DNA of 64,000 bases from Nocardia australiensis (GTDB lineage Bacteria > Actinomycetota > Actinomycetes > Mycobacteriales > Mycobacteriaceae), in contig NZ_JAJFZM010000001.1 of NCBI RefSeq assembly GCF_020733705.1, forward strand, positions 1,798,001 through 1,862,000, read 5' to 3'. The position numbers and the translations under genes were made by a program. Shown here piece by piece: positions 20,613 through 29,026 of the stretch. Numbering within the stretch: position 1 is the first letter of the stretch; the number at the start of each line of letters is the position of its first letter. The notes beneath the pieces are model-generated. The model did no database searches, had not been told where the DNA came from, and saw only the letters and a list, made by a program, of their open reading frames with translations.

Positions 20613-20778
20613 AAGTTTGTCCTTCCATTGAATCCTCTTGCTGCGCAGAACGCTAACGTGGCTCGATGTCGGTGGGTAGCCGAATATTTCGGGGCACTAT
20701 CGCTGGGGGGTGCTCGCCTGAGTCATCGCATTTCGGGGTAGCCAACCCGTACCCGTGCCGAAGTGCGATGATCGGGTG

Positions 20779-21363
20779 ATGGTGAGCCACCAGCTGTGCC
20801 TCGCGCAGGAACCCGAGGCGGACAAGTTGCTATCGCAGGACGACTTCGCCCTGCTGACAGGAATGTTGCTCGATCAGCAGTTCCCGCTCGAGCATGCCTT
20901 TCGGGGGCCGAAGAAGATCGCCGACCGGATGGGTGGGCTCGATATCCGCCGGATCGCCGAGGCTGATACCGAAGCGTTCGAACAGTTGTGCGCGACACCG
21001 CCCGCGATTCACCGCTATGGCAGATCGATGGCGCGCCGGACCCAGGAGCTCGCCAGGTATGTGCTCGAACACTACGACGGCGACGTCGCCGTGATATGGA
21101 CCGCCGGTGATCCCGACGGCAAAGAAGTGTTGAAGCGTCTGAAGGCGCTCCCGGGGTACGGCGATCAGAAGGCGAGGATCTTCCTCGCGTTGCTCGGTAA
21201 ACAGCTCGGGGTTCAGCCGAAGGGCTGGGAAAAAGCGGCCGGTGCTTATTCGGAGCGAGGGTCGCGTCGTTCTGCCGCCGACATTGTCGACGCTGAGTCG
21301 TTGCTGGAAGTCCGCGCGTTCAAGAAACAGCTGAAGGCCGCCGCGAAACAGGCGGCAAAATAG
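20779..21363 (+). CDS. HhH-GPD type base-excision-repair-like protein
   Basis: A 194-residue protein related to helix-hairpin-helix DNA glycosylases. It shows the early LLTGMLLDQQFPLEHAFRGP segment, the hairpin LKALPGYGDQKARIFLALLGK near residue 130 and a basic C-terminus. The catalytic Lys/Asp positions are not certain in this short actinobacterial type, so enzymatic activity is only inferred. The start is placed at ATG 20779 (MVSHQLCLAQEPEAD); GTG 20755 is also in frame. Its stop codon abuts a gene remnant. Confidence 0.82.
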   Translation: MVSHQLCLAQEPEADKLLSQDDFALLTGMLLDQQFPLEHAFRGPKKIADRMGGLDIRRIAEADTEAFEQLCATPPAIHRYGRSMARRTQELARYVLEHYDGDVAVIWTAGDPDGKEVLKRLKALPGYGDQKARIFLALLGKQLGVQPKGWEKAAGAYSERGSRRSAADIVDAESLLEVRAFKKQLKAAAKQAAK

Positions 21364-21701
21364 GCACCTACCGAATACGACCGCGAGCAGGCGGCCTGGA
21401 GCAGGCTGACCAGCATTAGCGCGGGCGCCACTCTCGGCGCTTTACTCGGCGGCATCACCGGCTGTGTCCTCGGCGGTATCGCCGGTGCGACCGTCGCGTC
21501 CGCGACCATCATCGGTCTGTTCGGTCCATTCATTCCTGCCGCGGCGGTCGGTTGCGTCGGCGGCATTGCTGCCATCGATGCGCTGGGTACGCTGCTCGGT
21601 CAGATTTCCGCACCACTCCGGTGGCCGTCGGTGCAGCTATTCAGTACTTCAACACGATCAACCAGCCCTTCGGCGTGCCTGCTCCGGCTCCGGGCGAATA
21701 G
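21364..21701 (+). pseudogene. C-terminal remnant of a Nocardia glycine-zipper secreted protein
   Basis: Directly after the stop of the HhH-GPD gene, and in its reading frame, the sequence encodes APTEYDREQAAWSRLTS and a Gly/Ala-rich membrane-like stretch (GALLGGITGCVLGGIAG). Around 21608-21625 the frame shifts, and the next frame continues with VAVGAAIQYFNTINQPFG and VPAPAPGE before TAG 21699-21701. This is the usual C-terminus of Nocardia DUF8020-like secreted proteins. The N-terminal signal peptide and beta domain are missing. Confidence 0.7.
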
Positions 21702-21770
21702 GACCCGTGGTGTCCGGGATCGGGGCATAAGCTGCTCGACCTGGAGGTTCATGCGGCTGCATTACATGTG

Positions 21771-21799
21771 TTGACAACTAATGCGCGTGCATTTAAATT
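21771..21799 (+). promoter_or_regulatory. Strong promoter giving a leaderless mRNA for the MFS exporter
   Basis: TTGACA (21771-21776) and TAAATT (21794-21799) are separated by exactly 17 bases. GTG 21807 begins eight bases after the -10 hexamer, so transcription should start at or next to the start codon. Confidence 0.7.
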
Positions 21800-21806
21800 A
21801 GCCGAC

Positions 21807-23246
21807 GTGACTCTGACGGCTTCCGCACCAGAAACTCTGACTACCTCACCTACCGCACACACCCCCGATCGTTGGGGGCCCATGCTGTGGGCCGTGTTGT
21901 TCGTCGCCGGTCTGGCGATGTTTCTCGACGCCCTCGATGTTTCGATGGTCGGCGTCGCGCTGCCGTCCATCGGTTCGGAGCTCGGTCTGAACACCGAGAG
22001 CCTGCAGTGGATCGTCAACGGCTACATCCTCGGCTACGGCGGCCTGCTGCTACTCGGCGGACGAGCCGCCGACCTACTCGGCAGGCGCCAGGTCTTCCTG
22101 ACCGCGCTGGTCGTCTTCGGCCTCGCCTCGCTAGCGGGCGGCCTGGTCGATGACGGTGCCCTGCTCATCGCGAGCCGAATCATCAAGGGTGTGGCCGCCG
22201 CGTTCACCGCGCCCGCGGCGCTTTCGATCATCACCACGACCTTCAAGGAAGGTCACGATCGCAACCGCGCGCTGTCGATCTTTACGGTCTTCGGCGCCAC
22301 CGGATATGCCTCCGGCCTGATCGTTTCGGGTCTGCTCACCGGTATCGACTGGCGGCTGACCTTCTACGTCCCGGTCGTGGTCGTCGCGGCCGTCGTGGTC
22401 ACGGCCTACTTCGTGGTGCCACGCAATATCGAAAAGGAGCCGGGCCGTATCGATTTCGCCGGTGCCGCGCTGCTGACCGGCGGTATGCTCGCCGCGGTCT
22501 ACACAATCGTCACCGCGCCCGAGTCGGGTCTCACCGTTGGCGTGATCATCACCGGCGTGCTGGCCGTTGTCCTGCTCGGCGGCTTCTTCGCGGTGGAGAA
22601 GAGGGTTGCCCATCCGCTGGTGCGGCTGAGCATCTTCAAGGTCAAGTCGATCGTGCGGGCCAATCTGGCCGCGCTGGCAATCTTCGGTTCCTACATCAGC
22701 TTCCAGACGATCGTGTCGTTGTACCTGCAGAACACACTCGGCTGGGAACCGCTGAAGATGGCTCTCGCGCTGGCGCCGACCGGTGTCCTCGTGGCAATCG
22801 TTTCGCCGGTCGCCGGAAAGCTCATCGACCGCTATGGCACCACCCCGATGATCATCGCCTCGATGGCCTCGTTCGTGCTCGGCTACATCTGGTTCCTGGC
22901 TCTCGGCGGTAGTGCCGATCCGAACTACGTGGTGGATTACTTGCCCGCGTTCCTGTTGCTCGGTCTCGGCTTCGCGCTCGGCTTCTCCTCGGTCATGGTG
23001 CAGGCCACCGAGGGCATCGCCGATCACGAGCAGGGCCTGGCTTCGGGGCTGGTGCAGACCTCGGGTCAGATCGGTGGGGCGGTCGTCCTGGCCATTGTCA
23101 CCGGCCTGATCAGCGGTGGCGCGGCCACCGGCATTGCCCAGTACCGGCCCGGCCTGTACCTGGTCGCGGCGGTCGCCGCCGTCGGTCTGGCGGCCTCGGC
23201 TACCGCACTGCTGACCCGGCGCGAAGCGGTCGCCGAAGCCGCGTAA
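21807..23246 (+). CDS. MFS drug:proton antiporter, DHA2-like
   Basis: A 479-residue transporter with about 14 hydrophobic segments. The N-terminal half has MFLDALDVSMVGVALPSIG (helix 1, the motif D1 region), QWIVNGYILGYGGLLLLGGR followed by AADLLGRRQVF (motif A), and GATGYASGLIVSGLLTG (motif C-like). This pattern is typical of the EmrB/QacA group, which export drugs or metabolites. The open frame extends back to 21768, but that would place the start upstream of a near-consensus promoter, so GTG 21807 (VTLTASAPETL) is chosen. A hairpin follows the gene. Confidence 0.88.
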   Translation: MTLTASAPETLTTSPTAHTPDRWGPMLWAVLFVAGLAMFLDALDVSMVGVALPSIGSELGLNTESLQWIVNGYILGYGGLLLLGGRAADLLGRRQVFLTALVVFGLASLAGGLVDDGALLIASRIIKGVAAAFTAPAALSIITTTFKEGHDRNRALSIFTVFGATGYASGLIVSGLLTGIDWRLTFYVPVVVVAAVVVTAYFVVPRNIEKEPGRIDFAGAALLTGGMLAAVYTIVTAPESGLTVGVIITGVLAVVLLGGFFAVEKRVAHPLVRLSIFKVKSIVRANLAALAIFGSYISFQTIVSLYLQNTLGWEPLKMALALAPTGVLVAIVSPVAGKLIDRYGTTPMIIASMASFVLGYIWFLALGGSADPNYVVDYLPAFLLLGLGFALGFSSVMVQATEGIADHEQGLASGLVQTSGQIGGAVVLAIVTGLISGGAATGIAQYRPGLYLVAAVAAVGLAASATALLTRREAVAEAA

Positions 23247-23264
23247 GGGGAAGAAAGTCACCCG

Positions 23265-23292
23265 ATGGGGTCGCCGTGATCGGCGGCCCCAT
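23265..23292 (+). terminator. Terminator after the MFS exporter gene
   Basis: The arms ATGGGGTCGCCG (23265-23276) and CGGCGGCCCCAT (23281-23292) pair fully, with one G-U pair, around a TGAT loop. Confidence 0.65.
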
Positions 23293-23406
23293 TCGGCATT
23301 TCGGGATAGAACGTGCCGTGGGCCACAGTAGAATCGGAACATGATGTGGGGCAAAGATTTCGGCGAGACGTGTATAGCCGGGTCGCTCCGGGGGCATCGA
23401 GAGGGG

Positions 23407-23435
23407 TTGGTGAGCTCCGGTTTCGGTGTTAGCTT
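23407..23435 (+). promoter_or_regulatory. Promoter of the putative leader peptide
   Basis: TTGGTG (23407-23412) and TAGCTT (23430-23435) are spaced by 17 bases. ATG 23443 begins eight bases after the -10 hexamer, so the mRNA would be leaderless. The -10 element is not a perfect consensus. Confidence 0.5.
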
Positions 23436-23442
23436 TGATCCC

Positions 23443-23550
23443 ATGTCTGCCAGCCGCCCCACCGCCCCGCAGGTCACTTTCGTGACCGCCGCGCTGGGTC
23501 TGCGGCTCCCGTTGACGCGGGAACTGTGTTGTCGCCACTGCCGCAGCTGA
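23443..23550 (+). CDS. Putative leaderless cysteine-containing leader peptide
   Basis: A 35-codon frame, MSASRPTAPQ through ELCCRHCRS, ends with three Cys in five residues. It starts directly behind a promoter-like sequence with no room for a ribosome site. It ends 87 bases before the ROK regulator gene, and a hairpin lies in that gap. Leaderless poly-cysteine short frames are known in mycobacteria as cysteine-responsive attenuators of downstream genes. The assignment by analogy is inference; the peptide itself matches no enzyme. Confidence 0.5.
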   Translation: MSASRPTAPQVTFVTAALGLRLPLTRELCCRHCRS

Positions 23551-23598
23551 GCCTTTCTTCCGGCTCGCGCGCTGCCTAGTCGTCACACGTGTAGGCAT

Positions 23599-23616
23599 GT
23601 CCCGTCGAAACGGGAC
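23599..23616 (+). promoter_or_regulatory. Hairpin between leader peptide and ROK gene
   Basis: GTCCCG (23599-23604), loop TCGAAA, CGGGAC (23611-23616). It lies just before the AGCAAGGAATTTTCCAT ribosome region of the ROK gene, so alternative pairing could affect its expression. Confidence 0.4.
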
Positions 23617-23636
23617 TGGAGCAAGGAATTTTCCAT

Positions 23637-24926
23637 ATGTCCCTCACCCTCGAGCGACCCCTGTCCAGGGTCGCGAACGGTCGTGTTCGTGTACAGCGCC
23701 CGGTGGTCGCCCCGGAACTGCGCATCGCTGACAACCCGGCGGCCGCAGTGCTGCGGGCCGCGATCGGTGGGCCGGTTTCCCGTGACAATGCCGCGCGCAC
23801 AACAGGTTTGAGCATTGCGACGGTCAACCGTCAGGTATCCGCGCTGCTGGCCGTCGGTCTGCTGCGCGAGCGGCAGGACCTGACCGCCTCGGGTGCGGTG
23901 GGGCGTCCGCGAGTGCCGTTCGAGATTGATCACGAGGCGTATCTGACCCTCGGCATCTACGTCGGCGCGGCGGCAACCAGAATCGTCGCCGCCGACCTGC
24001 GCGGCCGGATCCTCGGTGGTCTGGCCATCGCCACCCCGCAGACCGGGGAAGCCTTCGCTACTACGACCATCGCACGCAGCGCCAGAGCATTCCTGCAGCG
24101 CTGGCATCGGCGCAAGCCACTGTGGGCTGGTGTCGCGATCGGTGGCCGTGTCGATCCTTTGACCGGCGTGGTCGATCACCCGAAGCTGGATTGGCAGGGC
24201 TCGCCGGTCGGTTCGGTCCTCGGCGACGTGCTCGAGTTGCCCGTTTCGGTGGCACCGCACGTGGAGGCCATGGCCGCCGCTGAGCTTTTGCTCCCGACTC
24301 CGGAACTGCGGGACGCGGCGGCACAGGGCCGCGCCACGGGACTGGAACGCGGTAGCGGTCTATACTTCTATGTCCGTGAAACCGCCGGTGTGGCAGTCAC
24401 ATTGGACGGTCGAGTGCATACGCCGAGCAATGGGCCCGGCTCTATCGCACATCTTCCCACCGGCTCCGATGTGGTGTGCCCCTGCGGCAGGCGCGGCTGC
24501 CTCGAGGTGACGGTCGGTGACCGGTCGCTGCACGCGCGGGCCGTCGGGCGCGGGATCATCCCGGCCTACAACGGCACCGCGGGCTCGACCATCGCCGATC
24601 TGTACCGAGCTGCCGAGGCGGGCTCGGAGCCCGCACGGGAACTGCTTGCGGAACGGGCGACAATTCTCGGTCAGACCGTCGCGCTGGTTCGGGACATGCT
24701 GAACCCGGACCGGGTGATCCTCGGTGGCCAAGCATTCACCGGATACCGTCCTGCGGTCGCCTATATGGCGCGCGCGTTCCAACAGTCCTCCAGCCTGCCG
24801 CCCACCGACATCCGGATCAGCGGATTCGGCGGCAAGGTCCAGGAATTCGCCGCCGTGGTGACCTCGCTGAGCGCGCTGTACGCGGACCCGCTGTCGGCCA
24901 TGCGCCGCGCGGCGGCCGTCGACTGA
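23637..24926 (+). CDS. ROK-family transcriptional regulator (Rv0485-like)
   Basis: A 429-residue protein. An N-terminal winged helix-turn-helix (GGPVSRDNAARTTGLSIATV, then NRQVSALLAVGLLRERQDL) is joined to a ROK sugar-kinase-like domain. The ROK zinc motif is CPCGRRGCLE near residue 280, and LNPDRVILGGQAFTGY lies near 360. It resembles mycobacterial Rv0485 from recall. ROK regulators sense sugars or their phosphates; the ligand here is unknown. AAGGAATTTTCCAT lies directly upstream of the first codon. The leader peptide and hairpin upstream suggest control after transcription starts. Confidence 0.85.
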   Translation: MSLTLERPLSRVANGRVRVQRPVVAPELRIADNPAAAVLRAAIGGPVSRDNAARTTGLSIATVNRQVSALLAVGLLRERQDLTASGAVGRPRVPFEIDHEAYLTLGIYVGAAATRIVAADLRGRILGGLAIATPQTGEAFATTTIARSARAFLQRWHRRKPLWAGVAIGGRVDPLTGVVDHPKLDWQGSPVGSVLGDVLELPVSVAPHVEAMAAAELLLPTPELRDAAAQGRATGLERGSGLYFYVRETAGVAVTLDGRVHTPSNGPGSIAHLPTGSDVVCPCGRRGCLEVTVGDRSLHARAVGRGIIPAYNGTAGSTIADLYRAAEAGSEPARELLAERATILGQTVALVRDMLNPDRVILGGQAFTGYRPAVAYMARAFQQSSSLPPTDIRISGFGGKVQEFAAVVTSLSALYADPLSAMRRAAAVD

Positions 24927-25119
24927 TCATCGCAAGATCGACGCCGGACTATCGGCCCGGCCGTCGGTTCGCGTGCGGTGGAACAGACTGCGGAGTAATG
25001 GGATTCGCCAGTCTTCTCGGCACCGAATCGGGCTTCATCGGATCGGCGGTATTTGTGCCCGAGGACGCGGGCAGTATCGAATGGCAGCCGAATCTGTTTG
25101 GCTTCCACCAGATTTCGAG

Positions 25120-26748
25120 CTATCGGCTGCCGCTGGAGTTGCCGAACAAACCCTCGATCGCGGTGATGAAGTAGGGGAAGTGGGCGGCGAAGCGTTGCAG
25201 GTCACGGTCGCGGTCGAAGCCGCCGAACCAGTAGATGCCCGGTTGGGAATCGGCGGCCGGATTCAGGTCGCGGAAGGCGCGAATCCAGTTGTCGGCTCGG
25301 CCGCTGATGATGGTGAACGGAAGCGCCCTGGAGAACACCAATTCCTGGTCGGCGGGTGGAATCCGGTCGCGCATAGTCGTATCCAGCCCGCGTTGCAGTG
25401 CGCGAATCTGTCCGGCGAGCTCCCGGCCGTGTGCGGTGCGGGCCGGCAGATAGCGCGGCAGCAGCAGCGTCGCGATACCCGCGAGCAGGATCGCGACGCC
25501 GACCAGGGCGTGCCCGGAGCTGACGGCGAGTGCGATGGTTACCGCGATGCCCGCGAGGATCAAACCAGCGCCGATCCAAACCGGAAGCCCGAGACGCGAC
25601 CGTTCGGTGAAAGCGCCACGCGCCACCACGTCCGCGAGCATGGCCTTGCGCACCGGCTCGGCCGGCACGCGGCCGGGGGCGCGCAAGTCGGCCACCGTAA
25701 CCGAATCGGTGCCCTCGGGCAGCAGCGTCTGGTAGACCGTTCGCTCGTAGTCGCGCAGTTGATCGTCGGCCGCGTTGACCCGGTCGATGCGCCAGTCGGT
25801 GTCGCTGATCGGCGTGATCCACAAGTAGCGGCGCACCGCGAGATCCACCACGGTCGCGGCGATGTCGGCGGGGTCCGCGTGCTCGTCGAGTACCACTCCG
25901 GCCTCGCCGGGCAGGATGCCTTCCGGCGAGGTGAACTGGACCCGATCGCCTTCGCGCAACAGCGGATCGATTGTTTCCGAACCCGTTGCGGCCGAGGCAT
26001 TTTCGCGCCGAGCTCGCAACACGAACGCGGCCAGTCCGGCCAGCGCGAGCAAGAGCACTCCGAACGCGACGAGGACCGGTGCGGTTACCGCGAATGGTCC
26101 CGGTCCATCGTCACCACGAACATCGGCATTGGCCGGGACGGTCCCGGGTGGTATTTGCAGAGTGAGGTCGATGGAGTCGCCCTTGTGCAGGTCGGACTCC
26201 TCGAGGAACAACTCACCGCCGACCTCGATCTGCACGTTATTGCATTTGCGCAGGTTCGCAGGCGGGCCGAGTTTGCAGTCGACAATGCCCATTTCGTAAC
26301 TCGGACTGACCAGCGACGCATCGATCGACGCGACATCGGCGTTGATCACCCCGAGCCAATGGAACAGCTGGCTGCCCGGCGCATCGCTCACGGTGTTGTG
26401 GATGGCGTATTTGAAGGTGGATTCGCCGGGCTTCGCATCGATCGTGAACTGATCGCCCGCGGTCGCGGTGGTGCCGGCGCCCTGGGTGTCGACATCGGTG
26501 ACCCGAAAGACGCGCTCGACGTCCTTATCTACCTGAAGACGCAGCGGCAGCGACATTTTGAACTCGCGGCCCGGTGGCACGGTCACCTTCTCAGTGACCT
26601 CGAGAACGCCCTGCCTGCTGAGCGTCAGCTCGGCGCTGATGGTCACACCCTCGGGCGCGGGCTCCGTGTGGGCGACCGGCGCGGCCGCCAACAATCCCGC
26701 AGCGGCGAGAAATAGCGCGCCAGCGGCGCCCCCCCGAAAAGTCAGCAT
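25120..26748 (-). CDS. DUF2207 domain membrane protein
   Basis: A 542-residue protein. It has a signal peptide (GALFLAAAGLLAAAPVAHT), an extracytoplasmic beta domain typical of DUF2207 (ISAELTLSRQGVLEVTEKVTV, FKYAIHNTVSD), a first transmembrane helix (APVLVAFGVLLLALAGLAAFVL) near residue 225, a cytoplasmic winged-helix-like part (DIAATVVDLAVRRYLWI), and two more helices near residues 395-440. It ends GLFGNSSGSR. DUF2207 proteins are predicted membrane proteins of unknown function. A 580-codon open frame on the opposite strand is only its shadow. It is divergent from the metallopeptidase gene. Confidence 0.88.
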   Translation of the reverse strand: MLTFRGGAAGALFLAAAGLLAAAPVAHTEPAPEGVTISAELTLSRQGVLEVTEKVTVPPGREFKMSLPLRLQVDKDVERVFRVTDVDTQGAGTTATAGDQFTIDAKPGESTFKYAIHNTVSDAPGSQLFHWLGVINADVASIDASLVSPSYEMGIVDCKLGPPANLRKCNNVQIEVGGELFLEESDLHKGDSIDLTLQIPPGTVPANADVRGDDGPGPFAVTAPVLVAFGVLLLALAGLAAFVLRARRENASAATGSETIDPLLREGDRVQFTSPEGILPGEAGVVLDEHADPADIAATVVDLAVRRYLWITPISDTDWRIDRVNAADDQLRDYERTVYQTLLPEGTDSVTVADLRAPGRVPAEPVRKAMLADVVARGAFTERSRLGLPVWIGAGLILAGIAVTIALAVSSGHALVGVAILLAGIATLLLPRYLPARTAHGRELAGQIRALQRGLDTTMRDRIPPADQELVFSRALPFTIISGRADNWIRAFRDLNPAADSQPGIYWFGGFDRDRDLQRFAAHFPYFITAIEGLFGNSSGSR

Positions 26749-26891
26749 GGCTGCTTACTCTAGACAAGTTGCTATTCTGCGTCAGCCGGGCGGCGCGGCC
26801 CGGAAGCGGTAGCGAACCGGTACTCCAAAAGGCCGTGAGCGCTGCACAGGCAATAGAGCTGGCGATCATGAGACGAGGGGGGTACGGGGGC

Positions 26892-28028
26892 GTGACACAA
26901 CCACCGTACGGCTATGGACCGGTCCCGTCTGGTGGGCGGCAGGTTCCGCCGCCCGGTTACGGCACGCCCTATGGTCAGCCGGGCTACGGTCCGCGGCCGG
27001 GGTACGGTCCGCCACCCGGATATCGACAGCAGCCGGGATATGGGCAGCAGCCCGGATACGCTCCATCGCCGGGTTATTCGCCGCCCGGATATCGGCAGCC
27101 CATGGCGCCGCCGATCCCTTACCGACCGCCCGGTCCGCCGCCCGGCCCGCCACGTAAGCGCGGTGGTGGTGCGGTCGCGTTGTTGCTGGTCGTGGTGTTC
27201 CTCATTGCCGGTGGTCTGGTGCGATACGCGGTGGCGACCGGCAAGGTCGGGACCGGTTCCTCCGGATCGTCGCCGAGCTTCACCTATACCCCGGATCCCA
27301 GTGGCGCATCGGGCCGCGCCGACACCGGAACCAACCCGCTGCTGACCGATGTCAACGCGACTCTGCTTCCAGCGCAATGCGATTACGCGCCATGGGGAAC
27401 CCAGGTGGATACCGCGCGCAAGTTCTTCGAGACGGCCGCGAGCTGCCTGCATTCGGCCTGGAAGCCGGTGCTGGAGAAGGCGAATCTGCCGTTCCAGGCG
27501 CCGCTGCTCAACGTCACCGCGACCACCGCGGGTATTACCACCCCATGCACCGGCACCACCAGCAACTTCGCGGCCTTCTACTGTGGGGCTGACAAGACCA
27601 TCTACTTGCCGATCAGCCAGTTGCAGACGGACCTGTTCAAGGACAACTGGGTGGTCTACCTGTCGGTGTTCGCGCATGAATACGGCCACCATGTTCAAGC
27701 AATGTCGGGAATTCTGCGCAAGGCGAACAGCGAGCGGGTCGACGTGGGCGCGCGCAGCGACAGGGGTTTGGAGCTTTCGCGCCGAGTCGAGTTGCAGGCC
27801 AACTGCTTCGACGGCATGTACATGGCCTCGTCGTCCGGTGGCGGGTCGCTGACTTCCGCGCAGATCGGACTCGCCAAACGCGACGCGGGCAATCGCGGTG
27901 ATCAGCGCGGGGATATGCGTGATCACGGGACTTCCGAGCACGGCGGCGACTGGTTCGAGACGGGCGTCGACAAAAACCGTGCGGCACAGTGCAATACCTT
28001 CACCGCGCCGGCGAGTTCGGTGAGCTGA
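26892..28028 (+). CDS. Neutral zinc metallopeptidase, YpfJ-type, membrane anchored
   Basis: About 378 residues. The first 80 are PGYG-type repeats (QQPGYGQQPGYAP), then one transmembrane helix (GGGAVALLLVVVFLIAGGLV), then an extracytoplasmic protease domain with the HExxH zinc motif FAHEYGHHVQAMSGIL near residue 263 and the supporting SRRVELQANCFDGMYM with the third ligand Glu. The end is DWFETGVDKNRAAQCNTF, normal for the family (PF04228). The substrate is unknown. GTG 26892 is preferred because GAGGGGGG lies upstream; ATG 26868 (MRRGGYGG) is an alternative. A remnant of a second such gene follows. Confidence 0.85.
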   Translation: MTQPPYGYGPVPSGGRQVPPPGYGTPYGQPGYGPRPGYGPPPGYRQQPGYGQQPGYAPSPGYSPPGYRQPMAPPIPYRPPGPPPGPPRKRGGGAVALLLVVVFLIAGGLVRYAVATGKVGTGSSGSSPSFTYTPDPSGASGRADTGTNPLLTDVNATLLPAQCDYAPWGTQVDTARKFFETAASCLHSAWKPVLEKANLPFQAPLLNVTATTAGITTPCTGTTSNFAAFYCGADKTIYLPISQLQTDLFKDNWVVYLSVFAHEYGHHVQAMSGILRKANSERVDVGARSDRGLELSRRVELQANCFDGMYMASSSGGGSLTSAQIGLAKRDAGNRGDQRGDMRDHGTSEHGGDWFETGVDKNRAAQCNTFTAPASSVS

Positions 28029-28032
28029 CCCG

Positions 28033-28170
28033 ATGACACAGCCGCCGCCCGGTTACGGCCCGCCGCACCGTACGGTCCACCGGCGGCATATGGTCCGCCC
28101 GGTTACTACGGACACCCGCCACGGCAGAAATCCGGCCTGCTCGGCGGAAGGCGGCGAATAGCCCGGAATG
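28033..28170 (+). pseudogene. N-terminal remnant of a second zinc metallopeptidase gene
   Basis: Four bases after the metallopeptidase stop, ATG 28033 starts MTQPPPGYGPP. After a frame change the sequence continues PYGPPAAYGPPGYYGHPPRQ and KSGLLGGRRR. This is the Pro/Gly/Tyr repeat start of a paralogue up to just before its membrane helix. The rest is missing, and the unrelated gene on the - strand ends at 28202. Confidence 0.65.
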
Positions 28171-28201
28171 CGCACATCGCGCCCGGCCACCACCACATGT
28201 A

Positions 28202-29026
28202 TCAGCGCCGGGACTTGCGGGTCAGCACCCGCAGACCGCGCCGTCCGGGAACCGGGAGGTCATCGCGGACCGCGATCCATTCGGCCGTGGTCAACCACTG
28301 TTGTTGGATGCGGGCGTCGGCGGCGTCGTAGAAGATCCGGCGGCCGTGGTCGTCGCGCAGATCATGTGCCAGCGCCGACCAGCCGGACGGGCGGTTGTAC
28401 TCGGTCAGATGTGTGTCGAGATAGGCGGCGACCAGGGTGCCGATGGTGTTCACCGGCCGCAGCGAGACGTGCCTGCCGTATTTGGCCGAATGGAAACGCC
28501 TTGCGGCACATAGTGATCCAGGTTCAGCATTGGAGGCGATCCAACCGGCGCGCTGGGCTCGCTCGATTAGCCACAGGTGTTTCACAGCGGTGGGCGCGAT
28601 GTCGCCGATTCGTTCCCGGATGAGGCTCATCACCGGCTCGGACCGCAGTATGTCTCGGCGGATGGGGCCGGTGCCGTGTTCGATCCAATGACTGTGGGCG
28701 AGCTGGGCCAAGACGCTGCCGAAGTCGTCGATGCTGCGCTGGGCGCGGCGGCCGAGCCGCTCGATGCGCGCGGCCTCGCGGCGCATCTCGTTCTGGGCGG
28801 TGATGGTGCGGATCGCGGCCATGGTCGGCACCTGACCTCGCTCGAGTAGCTCGAGGATCGCGGCAGCCGTCGCCGGATCGGCCGCTGCGGCCACCGGCAG
28901 CGAGTCGCGTTTGATCGCGAAATCCTGCGGGCTGATCGCCCGGCCGAGTAGGTCGACGGCGGCATGGTCGTCGGCGAAATCGGTGCTCGAAAGCCAGGCA
29001 GCGGCAATATCGTCACGAGACGGCAC
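28202..29026 (-). CDS. Unrecognised protein of 274 residues
   Basis: I do not recognise a family. The predicted protein is soluble, largely helical and basic. It has an N-terminal helical part (DDHAAVDLLGRAISPQDFAI), a middle resembling a winged-helix or coiled segment (AARIERLGRRAQRSIDDFGS), then AHSHWIEHGTGPIRRDILRS and EYNRPSGWSALAHDLRDDHG. The end is Arg-rich (GRRGLRVLTRKSRR). GTG 29026 (VPSRDDIAAAWLSS) is chosen because GGAGGG lies ten bases upstream; the open frame reaches 29254. It is divergent from dnaX and surrounded by gene remnants, which suggests a variable locus. Confidence 0.6.
   Translation of the reverse strand: MPSRDDIAAAWLSSTDFADDHAAVDLLGRAISPQDFAIKRDSLPVAAAADPATAAAILELLERGQVPTMAAIRTITAQNEMRREAARIERLGRRAQRSIDDFGSVLAQLAHSHWIEHGTGPIRRDILRSEPVMSLIRERIGDIAPTAVKHLWLIERAQRAGWIASNAEPGSLCAARRFHSAKYGRHVSLRPVNTIGTLVAAYLDTHLTEYNRPSGWSALAHDLRDDHGRRIFYDAADARIQQQWLTTAEWIAVRDDLPVPGRRGLRVLTRKSRR

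Noticed and set aside
22131..23477. 448-codon open frame on the - strand
   Set aside because: Antisense to the MFS exporter, which has helices and motif A; product is a low-complexity His/Arg/Asp/Gly chain.
24973..26715. 580-codon open frame on the + strand
   Set aside because: It lies antisense to the DUF2207 gene, has no domain and reads as Gly/Arg/Asp-rich filler; high GC keeps the opposite frame open.
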